The notes beneath the pieces are model-generated. The model made no database searches. It had not been told where the DNA came from and saw only the letters and a list, made by a program, of their open reading frames with translations. From Ignelater luminosus (taxonomy: Eukaryota; Arthropoda; Insecta; Coleoptera; Elateridae), in assembly GCA_011009095.1 (NCBI GenBank), contig VTPC01090704.1:199376-263375 (forward strand): a DNA stretch of 64,000 nucleotides. The letters run 5' to 3'. The stretch's first letter is position 1. Each line of letters begins with the position of its first letter. The translations under genes and the position numbers were made by a program. Positions 20,895 to 33,794 of this stretch are shown in pieces.

Positions 20895-21227
20895 TATTGA
20901 GTTGAGTGATCTCTTACATCTCATACTTATGATCTTAACGTGCCTCTTCCAATTTAATCTGGAATTAAAAATAAGATCAAAATAATCAAAATATTGAGTT
21001 GAGTGATCTCTTACATCTCATACTTATGATCTTAACGTGCCTCTTCCAATTTAATCTGGAATTAAAAATAAGATCAAAATAATCAAAATATTGAGTTGAG
21101 TGATCTCTTACATCTCATACNNNNNNNNNNTATTGAGTTGAGTGATCTCTTACATCTCATACTTATGATCTTAACGTGCCTCTTCCAATTTAATTTGGAA
21201 TTAAAAATAAGATCAAAATAATGAGTA
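20895..21227 (-). repeat. 97-bp tandem repeat derived from reverse transcriptase sequence
   Basis: Copies start at 20895, 20992, 21089 and (after the gap) 21131. The first three are spaced exactly 97 bp apart and are almost identical. The unit begins TATTGAGTTGAGTGATCTCT and, on the minus strand, encodes the FNSxLNWKRHVK...MRCKRSLNSI segment of the host retroelement. The last copy differs slightly (AATTTGGAATT instead of AATCTGGAATT), which suggests it is the ancestral copy. Confidence 0.85.
21121..21130. other. Assembly gap (10 N)
   Basis: Ten N bases lie within the third repeat unit. The distance between repeat starts on either side (42 bp) does not fit the 97-bp period, so the real copy number here is unknown. 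Confidence 0.95.
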
Positions 21228-21594
21228 GAGTCATCTACTTGAATAGGAGGATCATATAAGATCAATGTGACATAGTGACAAGATTGTAAGCGACAAAAAT
21301 GTATACAGGGTTTATGTTGTATGGAACAAATAAGAGATAGTAGCTTGTAGAGATTTAAAAATGCACAAATCATCTACATACAGCATCTTCTCCAGTGAGT
21401 AATCAATTGTTTTTAATAATTTATTAACGACTATGAGAAAGAGGATGACACTTAAAGTAGAGCCTTGAGAAACATTGTAGACGATGATAGCACGTTACCC
21501 ATTCTGACTTGAAGTCTTTGGTCAATAAGAAAACTCATAATGATTAAAGCCATGTTTCTTTTAATTCCTCAGGTGTGTAATGTTTCCAGGGTAT

Positions 21595-22130
21595 TTAACG
21601 CCATGTCATACTATAAGCTTTCTCGACGTCAAAGAAAACGGCAACAGTGTGCTGGCGTAATCCGAAGTTATGTTGAATTATGTACATATTCCAGAGCAAC
21701 AAGATTATCGACGATGGGGCGGTTCCGACTAAAACCATGTTGGTAATAGGATACGAAACATGTTTTTCTAGATAACATACAAGACAGCGACTGATTATTT
21801 TTTCAAAAAGCTTACCCATACAGCAAGTAAGGGAAATAGGCCTATAGCTGTTAGGCAGTTCGAAATTTTTATTCGGTTTTGAGAAGAAGATAACTAGAAT
21901 TCAGCGCATAGTTATGTTCTTGAGCTACAGCGTTAGAACATGATGCAACTGTCTTGGGTAGGATTTCCTTTAAAAAGGTAAACATTTTTTTATGTTTAAT
22001 GACCTCAGCAACTTTTGTTTTCCACCAGGGTGCAGTTTTTCTATCTAGGGTTCTCGATGACTTAGGAATACTTTCGAATGCTGCTCTTAATACATTGCAC
22101 GAATCTATCCCAATCAGCCTTTTTTAAGGA
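21595..22130 (-). pseudogene. Endonuclease-RT linker and N-terminal reverse transcriptase remnant
   Basis: Starting near 22130 on the minus strand, pieces in changing frames give KADWDRFVQCI and later KTAPWWKTKVAEVIK, corresponding to the PWW linker between endonuclease and reverse transcriptase in Jockey-like ORF2 proteins. At 21819-21595 a continuous frame reads GKLFEKIISRCLVCYLEKHV, a degraded SPxQYGFR region, and then HNFGLRQHTVAVFFDVEKAY. The last of these is the palm motif FFDxEKAYDTTW carrying the first catalytic Asp. The YADD box is not readable. It belongs to the same element as 20692-21373. Confidence 0.78.
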
Positions 22131-25100
22131 TCTAATGCTGCAAATCAAATCTTGTTTATTTATTATACCATAGCTAAATAAATATTTTAATAATAACATT
22201 ATTTAATTCGTTTTATTATATTCATTTATCATCTGGGTAGTTACTACGCATCAAAATTGTTTTTTACATTACATTACAGTTTGAAGGGACGCGTATAACA
22301 GATTTTCTCTGAAAATGATCACAATCTAAAAAAGCTTGAGCTTTAATAAATCAGAGAAGTAATACGTTATTTCGCAATAATTATTCCGTTGCAAATTTCA
22401 TTATTAGTAGTTTTAATATAAAAAAACTGCAAATACAAAAAAAATTTTTGGTGTGTTTGTTTTCAAAGGAAAAACCCGCTAGTGTCATACAAGTCATACA
22501 GAAAATTATGAAATATTTAGAAACCCCACAATTGATGTTTGTGATCATAAAAAATTTAAGTAAAGTAAATTTAATTATTTATAAATATCGTACACGATAA
22601 TTGCATAATTGTACAGAAGCTTCTTAGTTTTGAAAACTGGAAATCGTTAAAAACTTGTATCTATTACATGACTGACAGAGATTTCTGAATCTTTTTTATC
22701 GAAACTTTATTAAAAAATGATCAAAGAGTAAAGATTTTTTATAAGTAATATAAATTATGACTTTTTATTATCTGTAGTTATGTTTCGTGAAAAACTAGTT
22801 TACGTAAAGACAAAATCAATTTTACCCTTCATTGTGTAGTATTTATGTGGACTTAGGCCTTACGAACATGCTGTTAAAAACAATAAATTATAAAGTAGGA
22901 CCCTATGACAGTTTCAGTAATACTTATAATTGATCAGCGAAATGGGATTAACCACTGGGCCATTATTTATGCTCACTAATTGTTCATATATTAACCCCAA
23001 GCAAACAAATTAATCGCGGCTTAGAGGCGTCGTTATAAAAATATGACGGGGTAAGTGCTCTATTAAAAAAGATAGGGAATATCGGGGAGTATAAAGAAGA
23101 TGGGGCAAAGATGACATGGGGCAATATGGTATAATATCACAGGCGGCCGAGGTTGTAAACTTAATCCGACCCAGCTGGCGGCTCCGTACTTTTAAATCGT
23201 TTAAAAGTTATTCAATATAAAAGAAGTTTGCCGCAGATTTAATAGGAATTTGTTCATCAATTCACGACGCTAGTGTAATGCGTTTCGCTTCTCCCTTTAT
23301 TGGATCTGCAGATAACCGAGAGAAGTCGTGCAATTTGTAATATTATTAAATAACTCGTGAAGATTTAAAGTTAGTAAAGAATTTTTTAAGCGAATCGAAT
23401 TTTTCTTTCTTTATTTCTGCGTTTGTATGCAGCACTTGAATAAAATGGAATTTTCTATTAAAAGAAAAGTAAAAAAGTGACGCACAATAACGTCAATTGA
23501 TGGACGCGTGATCTTGTTTATTTGAATCAATTATGATGTCTGCCTCTCGGAAAAACTAAAATAAATCTTTACGATTCATTTAGATTAAAACACTCGTTAA
23601 CATACAGAAATTAGTTTGAAAGAAGGTGCATCTGGATGTTTATAAAATGTAATGTCGGTATATTAAAATAACATTTTATTAGATGATTTCTAAAACTCCG
23701 TTCGTCATTAGCGATTTATGGGTTGCTTTGATGTAGCTTTAAAATTAGCAACTTGACAAATCATCTGTTTGGATTTGTTTCTAAATTAGTTTTTCAATAT
23801 AATTGCTTTATGGTTCTGCATACTTTCTTGAAATTTTAATTACTATAACTGACGTAATTGGATGATTATAAAAAAATTGTGAGGTAATTAGCTGTAAAGA
23901 ACTGAAAGTATAATGATTTAAATATGACATACATAACATACATATACTGTAATTTGGCAATGATAACTAAAGTATTAATGTAATTAGAAATCTAATGGAA
24001 CTAAATGAAAGGTTTGTTAAGACGTTATACTTTTCTGTAGTAATTTAATTGCCAAAATAATAATTTGAAAACTTTCTATCCCTCTTTAGAGGCAATTTTT
24101 TTAATTATCGCTATTTCAGGTTTGAAATATGAAAATTCTTTATTTTGTATACCTAGACACAAAATACTATTAATTTTATTTCAGAAATGCAAGTAGAAAA
24201 CTCAGCTTCAGATGTAGGCAACTTGTCTGAACAAATACCTGACTGATCTTTCTATACTTACATAGTTATATTGTAATGAATTGAAAATTTTTGTGTTTTT
24301 CTCATACTTAATCGTGCGTTCAATAATTTGGAAATAAATGATTAGAACGAAATATACTTTAATGCATGAAACTCAGGCTCTTTTGTTCTCTAACTTTGAT
24401 CACACACGGTTTGAAAAAGATTTTCTGATGTTGCCTTATGTTAAAACCTGTTATCTCTTTGGATTCTCTATTTTCAAATCACAGGAATATAATTGTACAG
24501 TCTATTTTTAAAGTTGCTTGCACGCCATTGGTGCATTTTTGTTGTACCTTGAATGCTTGTATTGACATACTTTGTTATTACCTAATGTCTCATGAAATCA
24601 ACGTAATTATAATACATTTAATTATTTGGTTTTATTCTCATTTAATCCGATGCTAATTTAGATAAATTAACCATGCCTATACAAACAATGGTAATCTTTC
24701 CTCCCATTTAATTAGATTCTAGAGCTTCTTCAACCTATTGTTATTTCCTGGTACTTGGCTTAAAGAACATCTAATTCTGATGTGCTTTTATTCATACTAA
24801 CTACTATTCCAGATAATTTTCTTTTATTATTTGTAGATTTTCTTAAGTCGTGTATCTCAAAGAGCAAACTGCAGCTCAAAATAGAATCACACAAGATGTA
24901 GGATAGCTCGTAGAGCTGACAAAGTCTACATTTTATACATCAAAATTAGAAATAAATTATTGGTGCTAATTGTGATAAGATCACCGGTACTTCAACAAGA
25001 ATCGAGCCTGGTAAATGTTACAGTTTCTATAGAGACACAATTCATGACCTAGCAAACGATGAGCATAAATGTGCCAATGGCGTTTTATAGAGAGTAATGA

Positions 25101-25929
25101 CATGCTAAAAATAAAAAGTTGAAAATATAATTTTCATTAACTTATTTTTCTTAAGATTTCTTCATATGATGTATCAAAATTATTTTCAAATACAGATTCT
25201 TTAGACCAGTTAACAATTAACAATTATTAATAATAATCTTTTACAGTTATAAAACAAAAAATCCTTAGAGTCTAGCAAACAGCCAAACTAATTTGAAGAA
25301 CATTAATCGAATTAGTCAGAAATCTCTGTTTTCGTCACTAGGGATCTATGGGGTTTGTGAGACATGAGATATTCACCATTTATTGCGATCTCCTAATCAA
25401 TACCTATTATCTTTAGTATGTTTTCTCGCTGTCTATGGTAGTGTCTTAAACCTATATATTGCTATGGATCTTGGATGTAAGGCAAAATCAGAAAGAATCA
25501 AAAATTGTCCAATACAAAAATGTCAAACAGTTTTGAATTAGATGCCATTGGGCCTCTGGTGAGCTAGTCTAAATACGTAACATTTCTCTGTCATCGAAGA
25601 TGCTATTTCCGTCTTCAATATGTTAAAGAGACATGAATCTTCTCTATCCGACTTTTTAGCGTTATTATTACACAAAGGCATAGTACAGCATGTTCCAGTT
25701 AATGTTAATTCTGAGATTATTTATTTTAGGTTATCAATCAAACATCAGAAAGTCATCACACCACATAACCTTTAATTAAAATTATTTGACGCTTTACAAA
25801 ATTTATAAACATCAAAAAAATTAATTCATTAATTCACTATTCATTTACATGCATCACAATATGTATGTTCTGTAAGGTAGTCTACTACTGTTCGTAGCTG
25901 ATTCTTGCTCAATGTGAACAGTTTTGCTT
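22131..25929. other. Long stretch without a supported gene
   Basis: No recognisable gene or repeat boundary is seen. About 22860-23340 is of higher complexity and GC than its surroundings and lacks coding potential; it is a candidate conserved non-coding island. The rest is AT-rich. Confidence 0.45.
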
Positions 25930-26215
25930 TTGTCATATAAATTACCTGTGTGGGATTTTCAGTGTTCTTGTCCTGGTAAAGTTTGCCAGCGTGTTATATA
26001 TCGATCTTTGACCCTTTTTTTTCATTTGCTTACGGACTGTACATTTTGGTATTCCCAAAGCTAATTCAGCAGCTTTGTCATCGGCTTTGTATTTCTGATT
26101 CCCTGGTACTCAGATTAGTTTCGCTGTACTCCGATCTGTCAGTCTTTTTAGTTCTTCAAGGCATTCCCATATTAGTCTAGCCGTTAGCTTTGGGTTGCTT
26201 GTTTATTTGTGAGTA
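25930..26215 (-). pseudogene. Non-LTR retrotransposon RNase H remnant
   Basis: One minus-strand frame, broken by a single TGA, reads KLTARLIWECLEELKRLTDR, then STAKLI, stop, VPGNQKYKADDKAAELALG. This is the second half of a retroelement RNase H domain: the family reads WECxxxLxxL, then a WVPGHxGIxGNExADxLA motif that carries the last acidic residues. Here the Trp before VPG is a stop, and the H and GNE residues are changed. The following basic tail (RKQMKKKGQ) runs to about 25930. The upstream half with the first catalytic Asp was not found. Confidence 0.75.
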
Positions 26216-28904
26216 TTTAGATTCGTTAGTTACTACAAGCCGCCTGTTGTTTTCTTGGAAGACAGAATTGAAAGGCGAAGGTGGTCGATCTGGTATAATA
26301 ATCTTGTGGAGGTATCCAAATTGTATTTAGCCATCATTTATTATCATTTATGTCTATATCTGGTTTTTTCATATGATCATCTATTGGTAAGTGCCTTGAT
26401 CTCACTGGTACGTTGCTCAGTTGATTTCCTAGTCGTTAGAAGCCCACTCTCTCCCCCCTCCTACTGACGATAATGTTATGTTTAGAGAGACAAGTCTTTG
26501 CAACTTACTTGGTCTTTTCAGTGTTATCGGAAGTGTAGCGTCTTTGTCTACCACACTAAAGATAGTTGGCTAAATCACCATTATGTATAATCACTGGCTG
26601 TCACCTGGATTTCAGTGTTTTTGATTGTTTTCTAGTCTAGAGTCCAATACTACTTGAGACTTGCAGTCTCCTCTCATTAAATTAGTTTTGTTAGTTTCTT
26701 CCTGCGTATAAATGGTATAACTGTCGTTTTAGAGGAACTTACCTTGAATGAGAACGATTAGGTTGTCTGCTTAACTCAGGGCAGGATGTCTATTTTGGGT
26801 AATAATTTTGAGCAGTCCATTCATTACACTCCTGCGTTTTTTGCTGGATTGTACACATTTCGGTCGAGATTATCTTCTTTACCATTCTTGATAGAGGTGT
26901 TACAAAAGACCTTTTGACATCTTTCATATTATTTTGTTTTATTTTCTGGCAACTATAGCCGCAAAGGATCTTGAAACTTATACCATGATCTTCTGATACC
27001 ACTCCTCTAATAAATTTTGTTATTGTTTGTCTTTAATTCAATAATTAATATTCAAGCTTGCTTCGATTTTCCTGGAATTCCCTTTTCTCGCCCAATCAAT
27101 TAGTACCTATTAAAGACAGTTAATTACCTTTCTAGAAGAAGCCAATAATTTGGCCTTATTTGAATTAAGTGTAATTATATCTAGTAATATTTAATAAATC
27201 AGATTGATTTCACTTAAAACATGTGAAAAACAAATTTATTAGTTCGTGCTAATAAAAAACTGATGTATTAAGCAACCAGATAAATTGCAATACTGATTAT
27301 CCCTAAGGAAAACAAGTTAGTTAAATGCATTTAAGGGGTTGGATGTATGACTGGTACGAGGTCGTCACTTCACTAGATTGAAGCTATACTGTCGTTCTGG
27401 GAGCCCCATGGCAATATGATAATGGCAGGTAAGTATGATAGCCGTAACATGTGTTAAACACAACAAATGTAATCAAGTAAAGCCCCCTTTAAATGCACCC
27501 ATAATGAACTGTAATTGATTCTAATTGGTTTTATATCGTTTCAAAATTTCCCTCTGAAGTACCTTTTAGTTAAATTATTTTTTGTTTTTGTAAAAGTGTT
27601 AGATACACCAGAGGAAATATAAATTTTAATTTGAGAAAGGTAATCAAGAATTTCTATGTTGTAGTTTTATAACTGTTTTGTTAATAAATTATATCTTCTT
27701 TGTTCAAGATGAAATCTGAAATATTGTAAAATTATAATTTTTTTATGATATTCCTAAAATATAAGAAATTTATTACTGTCATATAGAAACTAACAACGAT
27801 GTAAACATTGTTATATAAAAGTAGATGATAAATTACCTACCTGTAAATTTATCTTGGCAGTGAATAAAATTTTACAAAAATATGTTCAAAAAGAGTGTAG
27901 GTGGATTCTAAAAAATTAAAGTTTTACAGTGAAATACAATATGCAACTGAGTAATCCTAATATTTAAATACAAAAGAGTATCGCTTTACTTCCCAAATAA
28001 AAAATTCTGGCGCTAAATTGTATTAAATGGTTTCTTGCATTTTTATGAATAACAGTTACATTAATTTGTAATAAAATATATGAAGTTTATACTATAGATT
28101 GCAAAATTAGACTTAAAGTATCTTAAATATACGCAAGGGTGAGTAACACATACAAAAACAGCCAATTATAATTCATACTAGCAAGCTTACATATGAAAGT
28201 AAAATTAAGTTCTACAACGAATTTTGTAATTTTAGAAATCTTTAATGAGTCAAACCAAATCTGCCCAAAAATATTCAAAAGAATTATTTCGTTCAGTTTA
28301 ACCCCTAAATGATTTGTAGTTCGAAAACAGTAAAAAATTGTTAACAATATACCAATTATTTATGTTTCCTTGCTCACAGACCCAAAATTAAAATACGAAG
28401 ACAGAACCTTATATCTACGGATCAAAGATACAGATTAGGTCTAAATAGAATGAACTTAGCAAAGTTCGAAAAAATCTTGCAGCTGTTCTATAATATTTGA
28501 GAAACCCAATAAGCAATAACCAAGGAAGCTGAACCCAGGCCTGAGGAACTAGAGATATTCCAAAACTAAACGCTCTTTCATTTATTTTGCAATGACTTAA
28601 ACCACGACTGAGACTACAATATTTATGTACAAATTTAATAGAAGTAATATTTAGAACAAAAACTTAGAAAAATCGCAAATATAGGTCAACCCGCAATTTG
28701 GCAGTCTAGTTACTATTAAGATCTCGGAGGGTTTAATGCACGACATATGACAATATGTAACAGTTGTGTCTTCATTTTAGTATTGGATAACTAAATTTAA
28801 TGCCGTACAACAGACACGCAAGATAAAATCTTTGAATACTTACCTTTAGCTTTCTCCATTGATTTTGTACCTAAAAACCTTCTTTCTTATAAACTTCTAT
28901 TTAA
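26216..28904. other. Stretch without a supported gene
   Basis: No recognisable gene is seen. Around 27340-27428 a less AT-rich segment ends in a strong splice-donor-like CAG|GTAAGTAT (27426-27433). The rest is AT-rich. The short minus-strand frame at 26790-27002 shows no motif. Confidence 0.4.
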
Positions 28905-29480
28905 AGGAGATGTGGCAGAGTGAAGACGTGCAGGTAAGATGTCTCCGCCCCGACTGAAGGTTTTTTTCACCATACTTCAGATGTTTAGCTGAGATGGGGG
29001 CCTACGCCATTTCAGCATTTACTACGGTTGCCGTCGGGTGACGTCGCTATAGGGGAAACCCTGTCTATAGCCTCCGTCAAACTGCTCATGCTGTCCAGGT
29101 TCTGCGATGTATCGTCGAGGGGTGAGGTACCACAAAGTATTGCCAGTACTATTCGCTCATTCATCATCCAGGCCCACGAGCGCATGCTGGTGTGGCTCTG
29201 AAAAGTAAAGTGCCGTTTTCTTTTTTATCATCACTGATGATGCTTTTAATAGCCTTCTGCCCCACGCTAGATTTGATAATATACCACCTAGGCCTTGAGG
29301 TCTACGTCGCTGCGATCAAACGCTGTTGGTTTTGTGCCGCCTGGTTTTCCGTTCATTCACCACTATCCACCATCAAATCTGCAAAAGGTGTTTGCATCTT
29401 CAGTTCTCGGCAATCCACTTCCGAATTAACATTGATGACTGAAGAAAAGACTATATCTTAAACGGCCGTCTTCAGCGGCT
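28905..29480. other. GC-richer segment of unknown nature
   Basis: This segment of about 570 bp is clearly more GC-rich than both flanks and has a few moderately open frames on both strands (for example 29192-29461 plus). None shows a motif I recognise. It could be a decayed repeat, part of an unrecognised retroelement, or non-coding host DNA. Confidence 0.4.
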
Positions 29481-30310
29481 TTTAGACATTGATCCTGCTT
29501 GGACCGTTTTTGTTTCTCCGTGAAAGTTTGCTACTGAGTTAAAGTATCTCCTGCAAGTTTGCGTTTTGAATTCTTATGATGTTAAGCGAAAATTGCAATG
29601 GAATAGAGTGGAAGTCACAGTTTAGAAGTTTTTGATTATCGACATCAAACAAATGTCAGACCCTTTGAGGGAAGATGAAATTTCTCAGTTACTAAGAAAT
29701 TGAAGTAAAAACGTAAAAAAACTTACATTATTATTTAGATGGCGCTATTCCATTGCTGGTTAACTATCAACTCCAATAAAACTCGAAGAAATTTCACTTC
29801 CATCACCAAATGTTTAGAATATAGTTACGCTGTAATAACTTACTCTGTGGTGTTAGTTCTGAAACTTTAGTTTTTTCTCTTTTGTTGTTTCATTTTGGTT
29901 ACTTTCAGATAATCTGAAAAGCACAAGGCAAGTAAAGCTTAGAAAATTGGGGCTAGCACTTCACACTTTCTTTTTTCTAGAAATCTAAAATGCGCCATTT
30001 TGAGTGATTCATTTCAACAATTCACTTACTAGAATGAGTGAGCTGAAGAAATATAAACGTAGCTGCATATAGATTATGTTAATTTCTTACTTTGGGAAGG
30101 ACAAGCTTTTTTGGCCTTATGGAGTTCTGGTTTGTTTTACTTTTAGAAAATACCTTAACAGCTTCTAAACATGTTGCACGATTTTTGGATCGGTCAATCT
30201 GAATTTTCAGTTCAATCAGATTCTTTGACTGGCCCAGCTTTTTTGGGCCGGTTGAACATTTTCGACTAATCACAGTCTTGGTTTTCTTAAATCATTGTAG
30301 ACCATGGAAG
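29481..30310. other. Stretch without a supported gene
   Basis: Nothing recognisable is seen before the mariner at 30313. Confidence 0.45.
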
Positions 30311-30312
30311 TA

Positions 30313-30342
30313 CGAGGGCGGTTCAATAAGTACCCGTGTTAG
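30313..30342 (+). repeat. Mariner terminal inverted repeat
   Basis: It begins CGAGGGCGGTTCAATAAGTA and pairs with 31561-31590. Confidence 0.88.
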
Positions 30343-30377
30343 AAATGAAGACACAATTTTTTTCAAAAATTTTTTTT

Positions 30378-31411
30378 TTATTTTTCAGCATAGTCTCCTT
30401 TTAGAAATATACACTTCTCCCAATGTTCCTGCCATTTTTTTAATCCCTCCAAAAATAGGATTTGTCGAACTCTCCAAAATACGCCTCTATCTCGGCGATG
30501 ACTTCCTCGTTTGAGCTAAATTTTTTTCCCGCGAGCCATTTCTTCATGTTAGGAAACAAGAAAAAGTCGCAGGAAGCCAGATCGGGTGAATACGGGAGGT
30601 GCGACAGCAATTCATAACGCAATTCATGCAGTTTGGCGGCGACAACTCCGGATGAATGTGCTGATGCGTTATCGTGGTGAAACAGCACCTTCTTTTTCAC
30701 CAAATGCGGCCGTGTCTCTTTCAATTTTTTGTCAAAGCTGTAGTATTGTCCAGTGATCGTTCTTCCTTTTTCTAAAAAATCCATGAGGATGACGCCGTTC
30801 GCATCCCAAAAAATCGTCGCCATGACCTTTCCGGCCGATGGAACCATCTTCGCCTTCTTTGGAGCAGATTCACCGGGAGAAATCCATTGTTTTGATTGTT
30901 TCTTAGTTTCTGGTGTGTAATGATGAATCCAGGTTTCATCAACGGTGACAACTCGACGCAAAAACTCCTTCGGATTTCGCTTAAATTGCTCCAAACACTG
31001 CTTCGAAGTTAACAGCCGCATCCGCTTGTTGTCCACCGTTAGCAATGGCGGCACCCATCGCGCCGACAATTTTTTCATCGCCAACTTATCATGTAAAATA
31101 TTAATTGCCGTTCCGGTCGACACACCTACGGCCTCTGCTACTTCACGCACTTTCGTTCGTCGATCAGCGAGAATCATGTCGTGGACTTTTTGAATGATTT
31201 CCTCGGTAACCACGTCTGCCGGGCGTCCTGGTCGCTCCTCATCAAAAACGGATGTTCGCCCACGTTTAAATTCGTTGAACCAATATCTAACTGTGGTCAT
31301 AGATGGCGAAGTGTCCCCATAAACAGCATCCAACTTTGCTTTTATCTCCTCGCATTTTTTCCCATCCAAAAACAGAAAGCGAATTACCGAACGATACTGC
31401 TCTTTTTCCAT
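30378..31411 (-). pseudogene. Mariner transposase (irritans type), C-terminal frameshift
   Basis: Start chosen at MEKEQYRSVIRF (31411), as in irritans-type proteins; an upstream in-frame Met at 31444 is less likely. The frame is open for 323 codons to a stop at 30440. It contains HTH1 (RYWFNEFKRGR), the hook PGRP (61-64), HTH2 near VREVAEAVGVS, the linker motif WVPPLLT (119-125) and the triad D158 (VTVDETW), D247 (HHDNASAH) and D282 (SPDLASCDFF), with 34 residues between the last two. After DKSYF the frame is lost. The expected tail (GIKK, then WQEHWEKCIFLKGDYAEK and stop at 30378-30380) follows in other phases, so one or more small indels removed about 25 residues. All catalytic residues remain, but loss of the tail probably inactivates it. 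Confidence 0.88.
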
Positions 31412-31560
31412 CTTAGCTAAAATCACGAAACACGTCTTACTCAAATGGCTGTCAAATCCAAACTAACCTATCAATCAGTCTGCAATTTGTTATATCGTCG
31501 TTTGATAGATGGCAGCATACGATGATAACACCAACTTCCCTCAGGAACGCCTACTGTCGC

Positions 31561-31590
31561 CAAACACGGGTACTTACTGAACCGCCCTCG
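31561..31590 (-). repeat. Mariner terminal inverted repeat
   Basis: Read on the minus strand it begins CGAGGGCGGTTCAGTAAGTA. It differs from the opposite end at two positions. Confidence 0.88.
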
Positions 31591-31592
31591 TA

Positions 31593-33794
31593 AGTATAGT
31601 CGGTGGTATATGGTATCTACTATATGAGTTTTACGCTTGTCAGTGATAAACGTCACTATGGAATAACAACTAAAAAGAAGGAATTGAATGCTAAACATTA
31701 TAAATAACAGTGTGATGAACTATATAGATTTATGAATAAACAGAATAAAAAAATAGAAAAGTACTAGTTGTAAAGAATTGTGCCAAATCGTAAAATAAAT
31801 TGCTGTAAGTTCCAAATATGGATGGTTTGTAATACTGTATGTGGAAATCCTACTTATTAAAACTGGAAATACCTTAAATGTTGATAAATATTGACAAAAT
31901 ATAACATCAGTGGTTTTTGTCTACGTTCATAGCGGATTTACTTATACTTAATAATAATAATTGTTAAAGTAAGACCTGTTCTGTTTTCTCGATTCATTAT
32001 ATTTCTTTAAAGGGTTATATAAACCATAAAGATCTTTAAATAAATTAGATAGTACTAATATAAAAAAGATATGGAGGTATATAGATCATAAGTGAGACAC
32101 AGTGTATAAACAAATTTTAACATAAACTCTGGCTAATAGTTTGATCGAAAATTTGGTTGCAAAAGTTCTGCTATTCTAAAAATTTAATTATGTTATGAAT
32201 TGCATGTTGATATAATGATATAAAACAATCAACTACATTAAAGCACGACCAGCTTGATATCAGTTTTTGTTAGACAAAGTACTACAAAACTATATAAAAA
32301 ATCAAGGTCTACTTCTAAAAAATTTGTAAAATAATATTCTAATAATAAATATCTGTATCAAAACTTTAATTTTAATTTAGTTATTTTATATTTTTCTTGC
32401 TGAAATAATTTTTAAAACATTATAATTTTAAATAAATTATAAAGCGGCATCACAAATATATTTATAGGTGTATCCAACACTTCACATAAAAAACTTAGTA
32501 CATTAGATACAAATTAAGCCAGTCTAAGATGGTTCTATCTTATGTCTGTGACTCGTGCCGTAAAATAAAAAAACTTGTATAAAGCTCTAATAAAATAACA
32601 TTATCTTGTAATCAGACCGAAAGGTTCACGGTGTCGCACGTCGAGTGGGCGTCTGTCTGATGTCTTGTCTGTTTGAAGTGGTTGTCTGATGATTTTGAAT
32701 GTAGCTCTCGCCACATCCGCAGCTTTGAGCTCTCAAAACTCGGGTTATCTGTAATGTCGAACCATTAAAATATTAATAAAGGATCTGAATAACATCAAAG
32801 AAGTCTGTTTTATATGTTTAGTAATCTCATCTGTTCTTATATGCTTATTGCATTATGCATGTGTTTTTCAAATACATTTTATTTTCAAAGAACAGTTTTT
32901 TAAATTTTAGGTCATGAAGAAAACTTTCTTACGCACTGAATTTCAAGTTTTTATTTTCTCATTAAAACTGTTCCAAATAACTGACTAAACGGTTTCAATT
33001 AACACGTTCTATCGACAACTGACACTGTATTTTAAATGAATTTTAAAATTAACTTTCTCATTACATATTCAACTATGTATTATAAAGAGCATCTACAACA
33101 TTTTACAGAATTAATTTCAGTGAACAGATGCAGCCACTAGTGTGAGCAGCATCGCAGAACACGAATATGGTAATTGTTTAGTGATGGTAATTTTATTCGG
33201 CGTAACACAATGTGTAGTCTTGTAGTTTCGGTTGCCGCCCTGTAATATCGATACCGCTCTCCTCATCGCAATAATTAATAATTCTTTTACTCACGTAAAA
33301 ACGTACAGTAGAAAAAGATTGTAATATGCTAATGTATTTGATTTTAAGTACTTTATCTTAAGAAAACTATAATTAAGGATATAAAAAAGAATATAGAAAA
33401 AATAGGCAAATTAGGAATTTCTAGGTGGTCATTACACTATAATGTGATCTACCTGCACAGAGAGAATTTGCTAACAAGAACTTACGACGTAACATTTATT
33501 TACTACTAGGAAAATATAAATAAATAAATATATCGTATCAGATTCAGACAGTGAAGTGTATATAACAATGAAGAAGATTCTTGTCTAGGTAAATTAAAAC
33601 TTGCCAACATCAAACAATATTAGTAGTGGCTATTACAGGTGGTTTTTGAGGCAGTGTCCCCTTAGAAAAATTAAATATTATTTACCTAGTACTATCTAGA
33701 TTAAAAATCAACAGTTACAACAATAATCCAGCCCCAGAAATAAGTTTCCAACTAAGATTAGCTGCCAATATAACTTTAGTAACATTTCTTCAGG
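31593..33794. other. AT-rich stretch without a supported gene
   Basis: No recognisable gene is seen. A less AT-rich, higher-complexity piece lies at about 32610-32760. The remainder is AT-rich. Confidence 0.45.

Larger units (their letters stand above)
20692..21373 (-). pseudogene. Reverse transcriptase remnant, thumb and C-terminal part
   Basis: From 21373 downward on the minus strand, the frame gives LILYDPPIQVDDSTHYFDLI, then FNSKLNWKRHVK and MRCKRSLNSI. This is the stretch after the YADD palm in Jockey-type reverse transcriptases, where the family reads roughly IPVVDSTKFLGLIFD then LTWKPHI. The copy then passes through the 97-bp repeats. Near 20830-20692 a final piece reads GAF, a stop, then SLSKSICYECDIEPLPLRF and KLLLIRV, matching the GAFRTSP...EPPLxLRR block. 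It is strongly degenerate, with no function expected. Confidence 0.7.
20692..22130 (-). mobile_element. Decayed non-LTR retrotransposon (Jockey/CR1-like)
   Basis: On the minus strand, pieces of one ORF2 appear in the right order: the linker after the endonuclease (22130-21960), N-terminal reverse transcriptase (21819-21595), later reverse transcriptase and thumb (21373-21131), and a C-terminal block ending near 20692. Many frameshifts and stops are present. A 97-bp segment of the coding sequence has been tandemly amplified at 20895-21227, and the assembly has a 10-N gap inside it. Confidence 0.75.
30313..31590 (-). mobile_element. Mariner transposon, irritans type, nearly intact
   Basis: The 1,278-bp element lies between TA dinucleotides (30311-30312 and 31591-31592). 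Its terminal repeats match at 28 of 30 positions. It holds a transposase frame that is open except for small indels close to its C-terminus. The protein resembles the irritans subfamily (Himar1-like) and a second, more decayed copy at 47266-48528. Confidence 0.9.
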
